In this document: one piece after another, positions 5,661 to 6,982 of the stretch
How the letters are laid out: each line of letters begins with the position of its first letter
Position numbering within the stretch: the stretch's first letter is position 1
DNA from: Actinomycetota bacterium
GTDB taxonomy: Bacteria; Actinomycetota; Actinomycetes; S36-B12; UBA5976
NCBI GenBank assembly: GCA_026392535.1
Contig: JAPLBX010000052.1
Coordinates: 1-6,982, forward strand
DNA length: 6,982 nucleotides
Reading direction: 5' to 3'
The notes under the pieces: generated by a model
Seen by the model: the letters and a program-made list of their open reading frames with translations, nothing else
What the model was told of the DNA's origin: nothing
The model's database searches: none
Program-made: the position numbers and the translations under genes

Positions 5661-6982
5661 ATGCGAAACCAAACCAGCGCTGATATCGCGAGGTCAAAGG
5701 CTGTTCGCTCCAACCTAGCTAATTTCATGATCGCATTAATTGCTGCCGAAGGCGGAATCGCAGTTGGTATTGGCGTTCTAGCTCAATCTGCAAGTGACTG
5801 GAGTGACCCAGGTCTTGCTGTGACTGCACTCTCCCGAGTTGCCGCAATGTCTGGTACCTACATGGCTTTGCTTTGTTTAGTTTTGGTTGCTCGGATTCCT
5901 TGGCTCGAAAAAGAACTTGGGCAAGATGTTCTAGTTAAGCTCCATAGGAAATTTGCACCTTATTCTCTATACCTAATCTTGATTCACGTTGTTTTGGTTT
6001 CATTTGGTTACGGTTTTCTGGGCAATTTAAATGCTTGGAATCAATTTTGGAGTTTGGTACTTGGGACTGCATGGATGATGCCAGCTTTTATTGGCTTTGT
6101 TTTTATGATGATGGTTGGCGTTACTTCATACAAGCGCGCTCGAAGCCGAATGAAATATGACACTTGGTATTTATTGCACCTCTACGCATATCTTGGCATT
6201 GGACTTTCGTTTGCTCACACAATAACGAGTGGAATTATGTTTGTTGACAATGACGTAATGCGTTATTGGTGGATTGCTTTGTATGTACTTGTGGTTATTT
6301 TCATTCTTGGCTTCCGTGTGCTCTATCCACTAGCTCGTACGTTCCGACATGACATCCGAGTTGAAAAGATTGTTCGCGAAAGTCCCCACACTGTCAGTGT
6401 GATTATGAAGGGGAGGAATTTGGACCGGCTAAAAGCTCGTGGTGGGCAGTTCTTCACCTGGAGATTTTTAGACCACAGCGCTGCATGGGAAGGCCATCCA
6501 TATTCCCTGTCTGCAAGCCCAACTAACTCACACTTACGCATCACGGTTAAAGACTTAGGTGATCATTCGAAGTCATTGGCAAAGTTGAAGCCAGGCACCC
6601 GCGTAATGGTTGAAGGACCTTACGGAGTATTTACTGCCGATGTAATCGAAGGTAAGTCTGCACTTTTGATTGCAGGCGGCATCGGTATCACACCAATTTG
6701 CGCTTTGCTCAAAGAGTTGCCACTAGATGTTGATACTGACCTAATTTGGCGCGCATCAAACCAACACGACCTGTCTTTACGCACCGAAGTTGAAGAACTA
6801 GCAAAAATGCGTAACACTCGCATTCATTACATGGTTGGAAGTCGAAAGCATTTCCCATTGAGTGCTGCTCGACTGCAACGAACAATTCCACATATTCTCG
6901 ATACCGATATTTTCTTGTGTGGGCCAGAAGGCTTGGTTGAAGAAGCAAGAAACTCGATATTGGAACTCGGAGTAGATCCAGA
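5661..6982 (+). CDS. Ferric-reductase-like flavocytochrome, 3' partial
   Basis: Membrane oxidoreductase of the ferric reductase/NADPH oxidase fold, expected to pass electrons from NAD(P)H through FAD and two hemes across the membrane. The 440 visible residues have about six membrane helices (near 21-41, 60-80, 98-118, 130-152, 168-190 and 202-224). Two histidine pairs fit the bis-heme pattern: His95/His109 and His173/His186. A ferredoxin-reductase-type module follows, with the FAD motif HPYSLSASP (279-287), a beta-barrel ending at VEGPYG (317-322), the nucleotide-binding AGGIGITP (338-345), and FLCGPEG (418-424) near the C-terminus. Only a short tail should be missing past 6982. Several actinobacterial relatives are followed by FMN-binding or ApbE-type genes; whether that holds here is off-window. 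The acceptor (ferric iron, a quinone, oxygen or a flavoprotein partner) is not decidable from sequence, so no gene symbol is given. Confidence 0.88.
   Translation, partial: MRNQTSADIARSKAVRSNLANFMIALIAAEGGIAVGIGVLAQSASDWSDPGLAVTALSRVAAMSGTYMALLCLVLVARIPWLEKELGQDVLVKLHRKFAPYSLYLILIHVVLVSFGYGFLGNLNAWNQFWSLVLGTAWMMPAFIGFVFMMMVGVTSYKRARSRMKYDTWYLLHLYAYLGIGLSFAHTITSGIMFVDNDVMRYWWIALYVLVVIFILGFRVLYPLARTFRHDIRVEKIVRESPHTVSVIMKGRNLDRLKARGGQFFTWRFLDHSAAWEGHPYSLSASPTNSHLRITVKDLGDHSKSLAKLKPGTRVMVEGPYGVFTADVIEGKSALLIAGGIGITPICALLKELPLDVDTDLIWRASNQHDLSLRTEVEELAKMRNTRIHYMVGSRKHFPLSAARLQRTIPHILDTDIFLCGPEGLVEEARNSILELGVDP

Noticed and set aside
6323..6948. Three minus-strand open frames opposite the flavocytochrome
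   Set aside because: They are antisense to intact FAD and NAD(P) binding motifs on the plus strand and show no motifs of their own.

Overview
The window reads as a housekeeping stretch of a small-genome, moderately low-GC actinobacterium. Proteins for folate synthesis, FtsH, Hpt, TilS and inorganic pyrophosphatase all resemble actinobacterial (Mycobacterium-type) homologues. The order tilS-hpt-ftsH-folE-folP, with ppa divergent from tilS, follows the mycobacterial layout. Base composition looks like mid-40s percent GC (hand counts of a few 60-base lines gave 32 to 57 percent), far below mycobacteria or Streptomyces. With the tight gene packing, this suggests a streamlined aquatic lineage such as the freshwater acI/Nanopelagicales group. 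That placement is inference; no rRNA or marker phylogeny was possible.

Layout. The minus strand carries five genes, read from right to left: tilS (4968 to 3997), hpt (3982 to 3431), ftsH (3338 to 1419), folE (1416 to 808) and folP (805 to 2). Spacing is 14 nt for tilS/hpt, 92 nt for hpt/ftsH, and 2 nt for both ftsH/folE and folE/folP. The plus strand carries ppa (5039 to 5539), then a 121-bp gap rich in inverted repeats. After it comes a ferric-reductase-type membrane flavocytochrome (from 5661) that runs off the right edge. The 72-bp gap between tilS and ppa must hold the divergent promoters. No stretch over 300 bases lacks a gene, and I see no RNA gene, CRISPR array, insertion sequence or phage gene.

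How the genes work together. FolE makes dihydroneopterin triphosphate and FolP makes dihydropteroate, so the left end is a folate cluster whose folB/folK partners would be expected just left of position 1. FtsH is the membrane AAA+ zinc protease. Hpt salvages purine bases, TilS makes the lysidine of tRNA-Ile(CAU), and Ppa removes the pyrophosphate released by Hpt, FolE and FolP, by the AMP released by TilS's adenylation step, and by biosynthesis generally. The right-hand flavocytochrome has two intact pairs of heme-ligand histidines plus FAD and NAD(P) sites. It would move electrons across the membrane; its acceptor cannot be told from sequence.

I found no convincing new biological system. 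The points most worth a second look are the coupled TAG-NN-ATG junctions, a likely leaderless ppa, an 18-bp tandem repeat over the hpt stop codon, nested inverted repeats before the flavocytochrome, and an Asn in the TilS HxxDDQ motif.
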